From the NCBI GenBank assembly GCA_022496185.1, contig WTXG01000220.1, forward strand, positions 1 through 59,552: a stretch of DNA of 59,552 nt, given 5' to 3'. The stretch is from Multifurca ochricompacta. Taxonomy: Eukaryota > Basidiomycota > Agaricomycetes > Russulales > Russulaceae. A program made the translations under genes and the position numbers. Below are positions 20,413-33,378 of the stretch, one piece after another. Every line of letters begins with the position of its first letter. Positions within the stretch are counted from its first letter, which is position 1. A model generated the notes under the pieces. It made no database searches. It saw only the letters and a list, made by a program, of their open reading frames with translations, and was not told the DNA's origin.

Positions 20413-21926
20413 ATGGCTTCATCTAGCCAAAGCCAGACCTTGCACAACGAAGAACTCATCAACTGCCGAGACAAGGATAATCTTTCACAACAGATCCTTG
20501 GCTCTGCCATCTGGAAAGATTTTGAAACCAAGTTTGGATACTATGTCTATCATGACGATCAGTACCAGCCAGTTGAATATGATGAACAGAAATGGGTCTG
20601 GTACCATATCCATTACTCTAGAAGCCATCATTCCTGGGTCACCACAGGACCTGCCCCACCAGAGTACGGCCTAGGACCTTGGAGAGAAAACCCTCCAGCC
20701 ATTGTCACTGACTCAGAAACCAAAGAATATATTGAAGAAGGCAGTGAAGATGCACAAGTCATAGCCACTAGCTTTACAGCTCCGACAGTTGCACCCAAGA
20801 GTACTATGTTCAGAACACCTGCTTTAGTCTCTCCCCAGATCACACAACAGACCTCAGATGCCCCAACCATCACTTATCCAATGATGTTGACCATTGCTGT
20901 GCAATTACCAGACCCTGCCCCAGTTGTCCCTGCTCCGAACCTCCCTCCCCCATCAGGACACCTTATGGGAGTCTTGCCCACTACGTTCACTGGCAACCAA
21001 TCTCAAAGCAAAAAGTTCATGCTCAAGTTCAAGACATTCAAAAATTTTAATCATGACATCCCACAAATAGTGAACCCCTTCCAATGAACCAATCTCTTCC
21101 TTTCACTCATTAGGGGGGATTCCGTCGATGACTGGACAATGGAGCAGATCAAATGGCTGAACAATAGAGTCACAGCCGGAACCAGGACCACAGACAAGGA
21201 TCTGTGGGATATAGTGGCACAAAGATTTAAAGACGCCTTCATGGATGGACAGGCCAAGCAGAAGGCTGCCAGAGAATTGAAAACTCTGAAGATGGAGAGA
21301 GGGGACTTGGATGGATATGTAGCCAAGTTCCACAATTTGGCCAAAAGAGCAGGGTACGATGTGAATGAAGAGGCAACCCTTGACCTCTTCTCCCAGGGAC
21401 TACCCAATCCCCTGGTGAAAAATGTCATCCAATTCCATCACCCTGAGTCATGGAGCCAATGGATGAATGCTGCCAGAAGACAGCAGCAAGACTATTTAGA
21501 CTTCCAAACACGTTTTGGAGTGGACACCAAGAAGGGTAAAACCTGTGACCAGTGGAAGGCAGCATTTGGGGTGAAACCTACACCCTCACAAGACCCCAAT
21601 GCTATGGATATGTTGGCAGATCGCACCAAAGCCCATGCAGCACTCACTGATGATGAAAAGAAGAATCTCATGAAAGAAGGACACTGCTTCCACTGCTGAG
21701 CACAGGGACACATGTTGCGGTTCTGCCCAAAGAAGACAGTTTGCACTGCTGAGGCAATGGTGGCCACTACTATCACAACACTGCCTGTGCAAAACTTACC
21801 TACCCCAGTCAAAGAAAACCCAGTAACCACCCCAAAGACCAAAGAACAGAAGGCAGCAGCAATATGGGAGCACATGATGAATGAGGATGAGGCAGTACGT
21901 GCCCTGCTTGTTGATAAGGCCTTTGG
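20413..21926 (+). pseudogene. Gypsy-2 gag, broken by TGA codons
   Basis: From the ATG at 20413, one frame covers an acidic N-terminal part, the capsid-like region (FKNFNHDIPQIVNPFQ; LDLFSQGLPNPLVKN) and a CCHC knuckle near 21690. Only TGA interrupts before 21926 (21085-21087 and 21697-21699, the latter inside the knuckle where Gypsy-1 has CGA). TAA at 21940 belongs to a frame reached after a one-base change in an A run relative to Gypsy-1; the protease frame continues from about 21927. Confidence 0.85.
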
Positions 21927-23248
21927 GCAAAAGGATTTTTAATTGGCTCGACCCCATCAGCCTGGGCAAGAGCACTCCATGTAACTTCTGTATATACTAG
22001 TCGATTCAAGTCCCTAAAAATACCAGTACATTTCAAGACTAGACAGAAGACGGCCGACAGAAGAATCCTCATTGATTCAGGAGCAACCAACAACTTTATT
22101 AGCCAGCGACTCCAGAGAACATTAGGATTGGGGACACAGTTACTCCCCCAAGAGAAAAATATTTGGAACATAGATGGAACAGCTAACAAAGCCAGAAAGA
22201 TCACACATTGCTGCAATCTGGAAGTACAAGTTGGGGAACGAACTAAGCAGCTTCACTTTCTCATACAGATCTGGGAGATGAAGATATGGTCTTAGGATAT
22301 CCATGGCTGGCAGCATTTGAACCCAAAATCAACTGGGCAGAAGCAACAATGGACAAAGACTTCTACCCAGTTCTTATTACCTCTTTGGGATATGACTATG
22401 CTGCGCAACACCCTCTTACCCACACGATCATCATGGGATCAGCTGTCACCTGGAGTGATGTGGAACCTGTGGATCAGGTATATTGCTATGTTACAAAAGC
22501 ATCAGAATTGGCCCAGGCAGAGGCGCAGAAGAACCCAGAAAAGACATTCAAAGAGGTGGTCCCTGTTGAATATCACTGACATTGGAAGGTCTTCTCAGAA
22601 GAGGAATTGCAATGTTTCCCTCCCTCTCAACCTTGGGATCACACTATCGATTTTATTCCAGATGCCCCACAATTGGTAGACTGTAAAATTTATCCACTAT
22701 CTCAACCAGAGAAGGAGGCGCTTTCCACCTTCCTAGAAGAACACCTGGCAAAAGGATATATACAACCATCTAATTCACCTTATGCCTCACCCTTTTTCTT
22801 CATCAAAAGAAAGACGGAAAGCTATGACCAGTACAGGATTATAGACAGATTAACAAACTTATGGTGAAAACAACTACCCACTCCCCCTGATCTCTGAAAT
22901 CATTGACAAAATATGCAACAAAGCCCTCTTTTCGAAAATGGATGTTCATTGGGGATATAACAATATTCATATTCAGGAAGGTGACCAGCCCAAAGCTGCC
23001 TTCAAGACTAATCAAGGACTTTTCAAACCCAATGTCATGTTCTTTGGTTTGACAAATTCACCAGCAACCTTCCAGTCCATGATGAACCACATTTTTCATG
23101 ACCTGATCCTCACAGAAGAAGTAGTTGTCTATATGGACAACATCTTAGTGGCCACAAAAGACAACATCCATCACCACTGAACCCGAGTCCACAAAGTACT
23201 AGATATCCTAGTGGAACATGACCTTTATTTGAAACCCGCCAAATGCTC
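21927..23248 (+). pseudogene. Gypsy-2 protease and first part of RT, broken
   Basis: Protease motif LIDSGATNNFI at about 22070. Then the linker (VLGYPWLAAFEPKINWA, from 22286) and RT motifs: HLAKGYIQPSNSPYASPFFF near 22745 and MDVHWGYNNIHI near 22940. The catalytic motif reads YMDNIL at about 23133, where Gypsy-1 has YMDDIL, so one catalytic aspartate is lost (D to N). TGA at 22577-22579 and 23178-23180; frameshifts near 22270 and 22830. Interrupted at 23249 by a solo LTR-B. Confidence 0.85.
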
Positions 23249-23841
23249 TGTTACGAACCCCGCCATGTCGTCTTTCTTTCTTTTCCATCACGTGACGTGC
23301 TGTTTGACTCCGTTTGCCCCTTTGTTGACCATGTTATGACTCCCTTTGTACCTATTTGTTCCTTATCTTTGACTCGAGGCAGTGCTTATCTATGACTCAT
23401 ACTTTACACAAGGACGCTTACGTATTTTCCCACCAGAACTGTGACTATACCAGATTTGTCTACGTATATTCTCACCTGGCCCACTTGATTCCGTTCCCTC
23501 TTTAGATAGATTACGACTTCGTTGATACACCAAGTACGATACTCCGATTCAGACTCCGACTTCTATTATGTATATAAGGCCTGTCTAGATAGCCTGTATA
23601 CCTTAGACTCGACTTCTTAATCGACTTGGTGCATTACCTTCTGGGTGATTCCTAAGACCTGACTCTTGAATCGTCTCAGTGCTTTTGGCACTTCTCCGCT
23701 CACCAGTACTAAGGGATTAGCTCCTTGGTATTGACTTCTCACCCGCACTCCATGTACTTGAAAGACAGTGCACACCTGACTTCGTAGTTTTGCTATGCAA
23801 CTCATCACATGTCGTGACGAATGCCTGCACCAGGCGTTACA
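23249..23841 (+). mobile_element. Solo LTR-B inside Gypsy-2 RT
   Basis: 593 bp, TGTTACGAACC...GCGTTACA, perfect TSD TGCTC (23244-23248 and 23842-23846). Same family as the host element's own LTRs, so a second Gypsy-B element inserted here and then collapsed. Confidence 0.95.
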
Positions 23842-24069
23842 TGCTCCTTCAAACAAAAGACTGTTGAATATCTGGGTGTCATCCTAGAAGGGGGGCAAGT
23901 ACACATGGACCCTGTAAAGGTACAAGGCATTCGAGAATGGTCCATCCCTCAGTGTACCAAGGACATCAGATCATTCATTGGCTTCTGTAATTTCTACTGA
24001 CATTTCGTCAAAGGATTTTCAGCCATTGCCTGACCACTTAACGATCTTTTGAAGAAGGATACACCATGG
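23842..24069 (+). pseudogene. Gypsy-2 RT, middle piece
   Basis: Continues RT after the solo LTR: SFKQKTVEYLGVILEGG, then IRSFIGFCNFY and FLKKDTPW-type residues. TGA at 23998-24000 and about 24031 replace CGA arginine codons of Gypsy-1. Copia-2 inserts at the tryptophan codon TGG (TSD CATGG). Confidence 0.85.
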
Positions 24070-24586
24070 TGTTGACACAGGACGTGTCTGGAGATGCTTC
24101 AGGCATCTAAGGGTCGCTTCAGCTGTAGATTAGATTAGATTAGATTTCGGAGTATCGGACTTTTTATGTTATCTTTATTACATTTCCTTTTCTTCTTACT
24201 CAGCCGATTAGTGATGAACTTAGTAATGCGCAGTAAGCATGTGATATCTCTCTGGCCAATGGCCTTTATCCCTCTCTGTTTATTGTCTGGCACTTGTGGA
24301 CTTATTCCCAGTGTGCACAGACCATTTCCCCTGGCCCCCATGGGTATATAAGGGTGTCTGTTTCGTCTCTTTCACTTCAGAGTTCTTCTAACCTCTGAAG
24401 TGTAAGTTCCTTCTTTACTATACTGTCTTTTACCTTTAACTAACCGTCTTATGTAGACTACTTGTTTTTCTAGGTCAGTAGTATAGTTAATATAGAGTTC
24501 TTCTAACCTCTGAAGTACTACTTGTTTTTCTAGCTTAACACACTACTAACCACAGTCAGTATAACCAGCAGCATGATTGTTTGACA
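24070..24586 (+). repeat. Copia-2 5' LTR
   Basis: 517 bp. TATATAAG near 24345; hairpin-prone CACTTCAGAG/CTCTGAAGTG just downstream, and a repeated CTCTGAAGT...TTTTTCTAG motif, as in Copia-1. Confidence 0.95.
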
Positions 24587-24600
24587 GGTTATGGGCCCTG
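24587..24600 (+). promoter_or_regulatory. Copia-2 primer-binding site
   Basis: GGTTATGGGCCCTG abuts the LTR and is identical to the Copia-1 site; complementary to the initiator tRNA-Met anticodon loop. Confidence 0.8.
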
Positions 24601-25181
24601 CCGCTCATACTGATCTGTAATTCCCTTTTGTTCATCCACAGCTCAACCTCGCTCTTGCACACCAAGCTCACAAAAGCTTCAAAGTCTTTCCCACTAGCTT
24701 CTTCCAGTGAGCTTTTCTATCTACTGTCTGTGCACCTTAACACCCCACAGGATGACGCAGTTTACTGCTCATCCTGAACTGTTTGGCTAGCCCTTTGGGG
24801 TTCTTGCAAAAGGTGATGAGGGACCCTAAGCAGGTGAAACACCTTGAGCTCCTTGAGTGCGCACTAGGTATTAGTAATTTCTTAGTTGTAGCTGGGTTTT
24901 CGTCCCATAGATAGTCTTAGTAGGCCTATAGCCAGAAGCTTGTGGCTTTAAGTCCAGTCAATGCTTGGCTCTGTCTGTAAGCCAGGTTTAGCGACCTGCA
25001 TGTGGAGTTTAGGGTCTAGAACAAGGCATGGGTAGTCACTCCCATGACGCTTGGGCTCGATACAAGTAGGCTGCACTACTATAGTCTTTACATAGTAGCT
25101 AGAAGGTTTTGTCTCTGGGCAGGAGTATTCACTGCCATGTTGTGGGGGTTCGCCCCACCAGAGGAAACCTGATAGTCTACT

Positions 25182-25302
25182 TAGTCATGGCCCCAATCAT
25201 CTAGGGCTTAATCATGGACTCCACCACCAGCACTAGAGGAAGGGCTCTATACCCTTTGTCTCTAGTGGAACTTGCGGTTGGCTCCTCCATGACATGACTC
25301 CC
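25182..25302 (+). ncRNA. Conserved structured block in Copia-2 leader
   Basis: Identical over 121 nt to Copia-1 1989-2109. A further ~65-nt identical block with the CATGGG/CCCATG hairpin lies at about 25005-25071. The rest of the leader shows many differences. Confidence 0.55.
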
Positions 25303-25525
25303 AGTCTTGTTTACACTAGACACTCTGGCTAGTCTACCAGAGCTTATGTCTAGTTACAGGATTGCGCTAGACAGCTTTACTATACCTAGAAAGTCGCACA
25401 ACAAAGGCAGGACCTTCTTAGGTTCTGAAGCATAGTGCCACAGTATGGGGTGGCACTCTTAAGCGAGACCTGGGCACTGGTTCTAATTGCTCCTTGGAAC
25501 CAGGAACAACTTTATAACATCTCAA

Positions 25526-28500
25526 ATGCCGTCCTCAATTGTCTTCCCTCCCTCCTCCAAGATGGAGCACCTTGATGGCTCCAACTGGCAAGTATGGTCT
25601 GCCAACTTCAATGCCCTCTTGAGGATGAATGGGCTCAGGAGGCACATAATCACGCCCTACCCTGACATGCCCCTCCTCCCAGAGGACAAGGAGGAAAAGG
25701 AGAAAATGCAGAAGGAAGTCATTGATCCCATCCTTAGGGAATGGATGGGAGAAGAGGAAATGCTAATTGGGCTACTCTTTCTCAATGTAACCCAGGAAGT
25801 CTACTCCCAAGTAGCTTCCGATGCCAATTATCCTTCTCTTAGTGAGAAGTATAATAAGTTGGAGCAGCTTTATGGCTCTGTAGGTAGCATGGCCACATAT
25901 AACTTGTGGCTTGCCCTGGTGTCCTTCCGTCTTGATGAAGGACAGACATTCAGAACTCAATTACAAAAGGTTCTGGATGCCAGGAGTACCCTAAGGGAGA
26001 ATGGGATGGAGGTCAATGACCTCCAGATGAGCTTCATATTGCTGAAGGCTCTCCCAGACTCCTACAGTGCCATTGCCGGTTCCATACTGGGCTCTGGTGA
26101 TCCAGAGCGTCTTTCTCCTCAGGACCTTGTGCAGAGGTTCCTAAATGAAGAAAGTCGTCTGGCAGGTCCCTTGGGAAGTGGTAGTGCAGTCCTATCTAAG
26201 GCTGCACCAGTCAAATCAAAACCCAAAAATACAAATTTATCACCACTTCCCGCTGCTGCCCCTAGTTCACAAGGGGTGGTCTGCTTCTATTGCCAAAAGC
26301 CTGGACACAAGTCCAATGCTTGCGCAAAGAAGAAGAAGGACCTGGAGAATGCCAAAAAGGGCAAGGCAGGGAACAAGAAGAGGGCTGAGGCCCAAAATGT
26401 ACATACTATAGCCACTGTAGTTAACGGTAGTGGCAAAATAGAGGAGGTGCAAGAAGCACCTCGCATTCGCCTTTATGTTCACTCCTATAATCTGGACATC
26501 GACTCAGATTATTGGATGCTTGATAGTGGAGCAACGGCTCACTTCAGTCCCAACCTTGAAGACTTTGATACATATAAAGTCGACAACACCCATGAAGTAT
26601 CACTAGGTGACAACTCCATAGTCAAAACAAGTGGAGTTGGCACTGTGATCATCAGGACGGATCAAGGTTTTGACTTGGAGTTGAGCAATGTGCTCCACAT
26701 GCCTGGAGGACATAAAATACTCTCCGCCAGTGCCCTAGTTGAAAAAGGGGCAACTGTGTTCTTTGATAATAAGAAGGCAACAATTAAATATGGCGATAAT
26801 ATTATAGCGGAAGCATGGAAGTTTGGCAAACTGTATTGGGTGTTAGGCAAACACGTCCTAAATAGCATCCATACAACTGCATCTGCCTCACTAGAAATCT
26901 GGCATCAAAGAATGGGCCATATGTCAAAAGAGGCCCTAAAAAGATATGCTCCTGAGGCGGTTAAAGGCCTCAAAATTAATAATAGCCAAATGGAAGACAA
27001 GCCATGTTATGGCTGTGAAATGGGCAAGTCCCATCGCCTTCCATTTCCCCCATCTTCAAAGCGCGCATCAGCCCCCCTTGAGATCCTTCATAGTGATCTC
27101 GTAGGTCCCTTGCAGTGCAGTTCAATACAAGGGAATCTATACTTTGCCACTTTCTTGGATGACTTTAGCAAATATGCTTTAATCGTTCCAATGAAGTCTA
27201 AAGATCTGTTCACACCAGTTTTCAATAAACTGAAGACACTACTTGAAAATAAATTTAATCATAAAATCAAGTGTCTTCACACAGATCATGGTGGAGAGTA
27301 TGTGAACAAGGCGCTGAAGGCAACGCTTGAAGATTATGGCATAGAGCATAAACTTACAATGCTGTATAGTCCACAACAGAATGGAAGGGCTGAGAGATTC
27401 AATAGAACCATTATGGAAAAAGGCACTAGCATGCTGCACGATGCTGGCCTGTCTCTTGGCTTCTGGGAGTGTGCTGTCGAGACAGCATGTCATATTTATA
27501 ACAGAACTCCCATCCGTTCTAATAAGTGGAAAACTCCGCTTGAGCTTCTGGTTGGGAACAAACCAGATGTCTCGTATTTTAAGGTCTTTGGTTGCAAAGC
27601 CTATTATCATGTTCCAGAGGGCAAGCGGCATAAATTAGATCCCAAAGCTAGAGAAGCCGTCTTTGTCGGATATGAGCCCACTTCTAAGGGCTATACACTT
27701 TGGGATAGTTGTATCCGGTCTCTCATCTCTTCACGAGATGTTACATTTGATGAGAGATCCTTCCCATCCCGCTCTGATAAGGACAGCAGAGCAGAGAAAC
27801 CCATAGAGCAACCTAGTCAAGGTGGCTCATTTACTTTACCTGGTGGCAATGTCCAGCCACCACCAGCAACTGCTACACAAGTTCCTGAGGCTCCTCAGCA
27901 TGAGGAAGACCTGGAAGAGGAACAGGAGGACATAGTACCTCCTCAATTAGCACCACAGCCTACCACACCCACACGTAATGTAGACACCACACACCCTCAG
28001 ACTATATATCAGACCCCTCCATCTCAAATCATGGAACCATCCTCCCCTCCCAAAAGAACCAAAGCAATCAGAAAATCACAAAGGATTGCAGACAGAATTC
28101 CTCAACCTAATTTTCAGAGGACAAGTCCACGCTCTGAACGACGAGATAGGGCAATCCAAGAAGATTTAGACTTGGATACTGCACATCCCAATTGAAATCG
28201 TCGTCTGAATCCTCACTTCTACAACAAGGATAATGCAGAGTTTGTGCAAGGTTCTTCCAGACTTGGTCAGATGGATCTACTCAATGCTGCAGGATCACCT
28301 TACAGGGATCCTCTTACATTTAAAGAAGCAATGGAGTCTGATAATGCCAGTGATTGGCTTGAGGCATGTCAATATGAAATTGATGCCTTAGAAAAACTTA
28401 AAGTGTGGCGCCTTGAAGACCTTCCTGAAGGTAGAAAGGCTGTAAAGTCCAAATGGGTCTTTAAATTGAAAGCAGATGGACGCTTTCGTGCTAGGCTTGT

Positions 28501-30371
28501 GTCAAACAATCATGCTGCTGGTTATACTGACTGTGGTTAGTAGCGGGTTAGGCTAGAAAACAAGTAGTACTTCAGAGGTAGAAGAACTCTGTATTTAACT
28601 ATACTACTGACCTAGAAAACAAGTAGTCTACATAAGATGGTTAGTTAAAGGTATAGGAACAGTATAGTAAAGGAAAGACTTACACTTCAGAGGTAGAAGA
28701 ACTCTGAAGTGAAAGAGACGAAACAGACACCCTTATATACCCATGGGGGCCAGGGGAAATGGTCTGTGCACACTGGGAATAAGTCCACAAGTGCCGGACA
28801 ATAAACAGAGAGGGATAAAGGCCATTGGCCAATGAGATATCACATGCTTACTGCGCATTACTAAGTCCATCACTAATCAGCTGAGTAAGGAGAGAAAGAA
28901 ATGTAATAAAGATAACATAAAAAGTCCGATACTCCGGAATCTAATCTAATCTAATCTACAGCTGAAGCGAACCTTAGATGCCTGAAGCATCTCCAGACAC
29001 GTCCCGTGTCAACAGCTTGTAGCAAAAGGGTTCACCCAAATAGAGGGGGTGGACTTCGATGAAACCTTCTCCCCAGTAGCCAGATTTGAGTCTCTTAGAC
29101 TGTTATTAGCATTGGCCGTGCTTGAGGATTGGGAAATCCACCAGATGGATGTCAAATCAGCATTCCTACATGGCGATCTGGATGAGGAGATTTATATGGA
29201 GCAACCTGTTGGTTTCGTCGTTGCTGGACAAGAGTCCAAAGTTTGTAGGCTACAGAAGGCTCTGTATGGCCTCAAACAAGCTTCCCGAGCATGGAACTTG
29301 CAATTCCATGCAGTTCTCAATGAACTGAGCTTTACTCGGATGTACTCTGATGCAGGAGTATATGTGTATCATCACCAAGAGGGGGATGGTTCACTTTTCG
29401 TCATTTTATATGTTGATGACATCACTATACTTGGGTCCTCCACTAAGAAGATACAATGGCTGAAGGACTCTCTATCTAGCCAATATGAGATGACCGATCT
29501 TGGTGAAATCCAGTCCTACCTTGGAGTTAACATCACCAGGGATCGTCCTAACAAGACACTGGATATTGACCAGACAGCATATGTATCCTCTATAGTTGAG
29601 AGGTTTGGAATGGGGGATTCCAACCCAGTATATACTCCTCTACCCTCTGGCGTGGATGTTCATTTGGTCAAGTTTGAAGACCAGGCATCTACCTCTGATA
29701 TTAAGAGGTATCAGCAGTTAATGGGGTCTCTGCTCTGGGTGCAGATTGGAAGCAGACCTGACATTAGTTTTGCTGTTGCACGCCTTAGCCAATTTGCTTC
29801 CAACCCTTCCCAGCAGCACATGCGACTAGCAAAGTATGTCTTAGCTTATCTAAATGCTACAAAAGACTACAAGTTGCACTATTCTGGAGGGAATGATGAA
29901 GTTGGCCTTCATGGCTTTGCGGATTCCTCATGGGGAGATCAAGAGGACCGCCACTCCACCTCTGGCTATGTCTTTTTCCTTGCCAATGGAGCCATTAGCT
30001 GGTGCTCCAGAAAGCAGAAGACAGTAGCACAGTCCACCACTGAAGCCGAGTATATGAGCCTTGCTGAGGCTTCAAATCAGGCAGCATGGTATAGGACTTT
30101 TATGCAGGAATTGGGATATGAAGTCAATTCACCCATACAACTGCATTGTGACAACAAGGGTGCAGTAGATCTTGCATTAAACCCTGTCACAGGAAGGCGA
30201 TCAAAGCACATACCAATAAAGTACCATGCCATTAGGGAGTATGTAGAATCACACCAGATAGACTTGGTGCAAACTCCCACTGGAGAGATGCTAGCAGATG
30301 GCCTTATAAAGTCTCTGCCTAGATCATCTTTTGATCACATGGTAACTGGATTTGGACTAGTGCGGGAATGA
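25526..30371 (+). pseudogene. Copia-2 gag-pol polyprotein, one TGA plus solo LTR insertion
   Basis: From the ATG at 25526 (aligned with the Copia-1 start) the order is: gag/UBN2 domain; CCHC knuckle CFYCQKPGHKSNAC near 26283; protease DSGATAHF near 26522; GHMSKEALKRY and CYGCEMGK pre-integrase motifs; integrase core (LHSDLVGP, HTDHGGEY); RT (YVDDITILGSS near 29412); RNase H to 30371. TGA at 28193-28195 is the only stop before the solo LTR at 28500. Joining 28499 to 29020 restores the frame (about 1442 codons in all). The domains look intact, so this is a recently active copy. Confidence 0.9.
28500..29014 (-). mobile_element. Inverted solo copia LTR inside Copia-2
   Basis: 515 bp, reverse complement of the Copia-2 LTR family, perfect TSD GCTTG (28495-28499 and 29015-29019). 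It interrupts the RT frame of Copia-2 and opposes the host transcript. Confidence 0.95.
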
Positions 30372-30619
30372 ATGAGCTGGAATCTGGAGACTTTGTACAC
30401 CAGTTTCACTTTCCCACCATGCCACATGAGCACGTTCTCGACCTCGAGAGTGATGCAAGAGGTGTGTAGACTTGCATAAGCGAATCTACAACTCGTATGC
30501 AAAACTCACAAAGAGTTAGAGAAGTTGGATCTCTGGCTGGCGACATGTTCAATTGTGAACAGCAGTGTGCTCATTCAATTCATTTTCCATCAATGATCGA
30601 TGCCTTCACCATGGAGGGA

Positions 30620-31135
30620 TGTTGACACAGGACGTGTCTGGAGATGCTTCAGGCATCTAAGGGTCGCTTCAGCTGTAGATTAGATTAGATTAGATTTCGG
30701 AGTATCGGACTTTTATGTTATCTTTATTACATTTCCTTTTCTTCTTACTCAGCTGATTAGTGATGAACTTAGTAATGCGCAGTAAGCATGTGATATCTCT
30801 CTGGCCAATGGCCTTTATCCCTCTCTGTTTATTGTCCGGCACTTGTGGACTTATTCCCAGTGCACACAGACCATTTCCCCTGGCCCCCATGGGTATATAA
30901 GGGTGTCTGTTTCGTCTCTTTCACTTCAGAGTTCTTCTAACCTCTGAAGTGTAAGTTCCTTCTTTACTATACTGTCTTTTACCTTTAACTAACCATCTTA
31001 TGTAGACTACTTGTTTTTCTAGGTCAGTAGTATAGTTAATATAGAGTTCTTCTAACCTCTGAAGTACTACTTGTTTTTCTAGCTTAACATGCTACTAACC
31101 ACAGTCAGTATAACCAGCAGCATGATTGTTTGACA
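30620..31135 (+). repeat. Copia-2 3' LTR
   Basis: 516 bp; preceded by GGAGGGA. Differs from the 5' LTR at five CpG sites (seven bases) and by one T in a T4/T5 run. Confidence 0.95.
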
Positions 31136-33378
31136 CATGGCACTGGGATGAACTACAGCAGAAGGCATTCAACCAGATAAAAGCAATCATCAGTTCTGAA
31201 CCAGTTCTTATACAACCTGACTTAGCAAAACCCTTCAAACTAGAAGTTGACGCCTCCATGTATGCCAACAGGGTGGTTTTGTCACAGAGAGATACTGGAG
31301 GAATCCTTCACCCAGTTGCATTCTACTCAGAAATGTTCTCATTGGCAGAAAGAAATTACGATATTTGGGACAGGGAATTACTAGCTATTGTAAAGGCACT
31401 ACAACACTGGCGACCATATTTGGCTGGATCCCTGCATAAAACCATCATCTATATGGACCACTCCAACCTCCTGTACTGGCAAGAACCTCACAAGATTAGT
31501 CAATGAGTAGCATATGAAGTTTTGGAGCTCAAAGAGTTCAATTTCATGCTCAAGCACCTACCTGGAGCCCGTAATGCATGTGCTGATGCCTTGTCCAGAC
31601 CAATGGGCACTGATGAAGGAGAAAACGATAATGACAATATCGTTGTCTTACCAGAAGACATCTTTGCAAAGACCGCTGTTGTCAGCCTTCACAACATGGA
31701 TCTATGGGCCCAAGTGATGCAGAATATGAATCAGGAGCTATGCAAATCCTGGGCAGAGCCGCATAACATAAAAATGAGAAATGGCCTCTGGTGGAAAGAC
31801 AGTGATTGACTGGTTGTCACCAGTGGCAACAACATTAAGAGGGGGGTGATCCATTTTCACCACAACCTTCCCTCTGCAGGACACCCAGGGATTGCAAATA
31901 CCTACGCCCTTGCCAAATGAGATTACTGGTGGCCGAATATGAAAAAGGATGTAGAAGCATATGTCAAAGGATGCGCAGAATGTCAGGCCAATAAAGTAAA
32001 TACTCACCCAAGACCACCAGCACTTTCACCCATTATGCCAATTGCAACCGCCCCTTTTCAGACCATCACCATGGATTTCATTGTCAAATTACCACAGTCA
32101 CAAGGCTACGACTCAATACTTACTATTACAGACCATGACTATTCAAAAGCCACTCTCTTCATCCCCTGTAATGAAACGATATCAGCTGAGGGAGTCGCCA
32201 AACTTTACTTGAACCACGTCTATCAACATTATGGACTCCCCCAAAAGATCATTTCTGACCGGGATCCACAATTTGCATCCATGTTCACTCAAGCTCTCTG
32301 TAAACACCTTGACATCCAACAGAACATCTCTACGGCATATCACCCTCAGACAGATGGACAGTCAGAACGAACCAACCAGTGGCTGGAACAGTACCTTCAC
32401 TTCTGGTGCAATGAAAGGCAGAATGACTGGGCAGAATGGCTGGCAATGGCAGAGTTCGCACACAACAGTTGGCCGAACAGGACAACTAAGACTTCCCCCT
32501 TCTCCCTTATAATGGGATGGAACCCCTGCACAACATGGACAAATAAGCCTACCAATGTACCGTCAGTGGCACAGCATATCAGCCAATGGGAGGAAATACG
32601 GGAATCAGCCAATCAGAATCTCCAGAAGGCACAAAGGACCCTGGCTGAGAAGCCCACTAAGTTTACGCCCTACCAGGTCAGAGATCAAGTCTGGCTAGAA
32701 GGGTGTAATATCCACACGTCACACCCAATGGTGAAATTAGCTCCCAGACGTCATGGTCCCTTTTCAATTGAACAGAAGCTCTCAGACATTACATATAAGC
32801 TCACATTACCTGCCACCTGGAAGATACACCCCGTTTTCCATGCTAGTCTTCTTACACTGTACAAAGAGACTTCGATTCATGGACAGAACTTCCCATGACC
32901 CCCTCCTGAACTGATTGAAGGTGAACAAGAGTGGGAAGTAGAATGGATAGCTGATGTGAAATGGAAAGGCTGAGGGCATAAACATCAACTCCACTACTTC
33001 ATCAAATGGAAGGGATTCCCTGATGCCGACAACTCATGGGAGCCTGCTGCAGATGTCTTTGTGCCCAAATTAATCGAAGACTTCTATAGGTGCCACCCTG
33101 AAGCAGATAAAGAGCAGGACACGATACGTGCTGTAGGGCAACTCCCCTCTCCACAACTACTCAGAAAACAACCCATGTCTCCCTCAAGTGTCCATACCTC
33201 TGCCACTATCAATGCGTTTCCCTTTCTTTCTCCTGTGCATCCTCCTTCTTGCCCACTTTCTCCTGTTGACTATGATGCAGCCACCAAAGTGGCCGAAGGG
33301 GACAAAATCATTGACATCAACGAAGATTTTAATCTGCCTGAACACCCCCATCCAAACGACTTGATTGATGTCGACTTT
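31136..33378 (+). pseudogene. Gypsy-2 RNase H, integrase, chromodomain, broken by TGA codons
   Basis: RNase H resumes after Copia-2 (KLEVDASMYANRVVLSQRD near 31240). Integrase: DYWWPNMKKD and CAECQANK near 31930-31990, core MDFIVKLP near 32071, ISDRDPQF near 32255, YHPQTDGQSERTNQW near 32340. Chromodomain at about 32930-33060 (WEVEWI, FIKWKGFPDADNSWEP). TGA at 31504, 31807, 31917, 32896 and about 32970; four of the five match CGA/CGN or arginine-derived codons in Gypsy-1. From 31939 to 33378 the frame holds no other stop and runs into ORF3 once the solo LTR-C is removed. Confidence 0.9.

Larger units (their letters stand above)
24070..31135 (+). mobile_element. Copia-2, Ty1/copia LTR retrotransposon, nearly intact
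   Basis: 7066 bp with LTRs of 517 and 516 bp and perfect TSD CATGG (24065-24069 and 31136-31140), inside the Gypsy-2 RT gene. After the inverted solo LTR in its RT region is removed, gag-pol is one frame with a single TGA. LTR differences are five CpG sites and one T-run length change. Confidence 0.95.

Noticed and set aside
21920..21945. Programmed frameshift between gag and pol.
   Set aside because: Gypsy-1 would need +1 and Gypsy-2 -1 at the same A run; independent homopolymer length changes explain this better.
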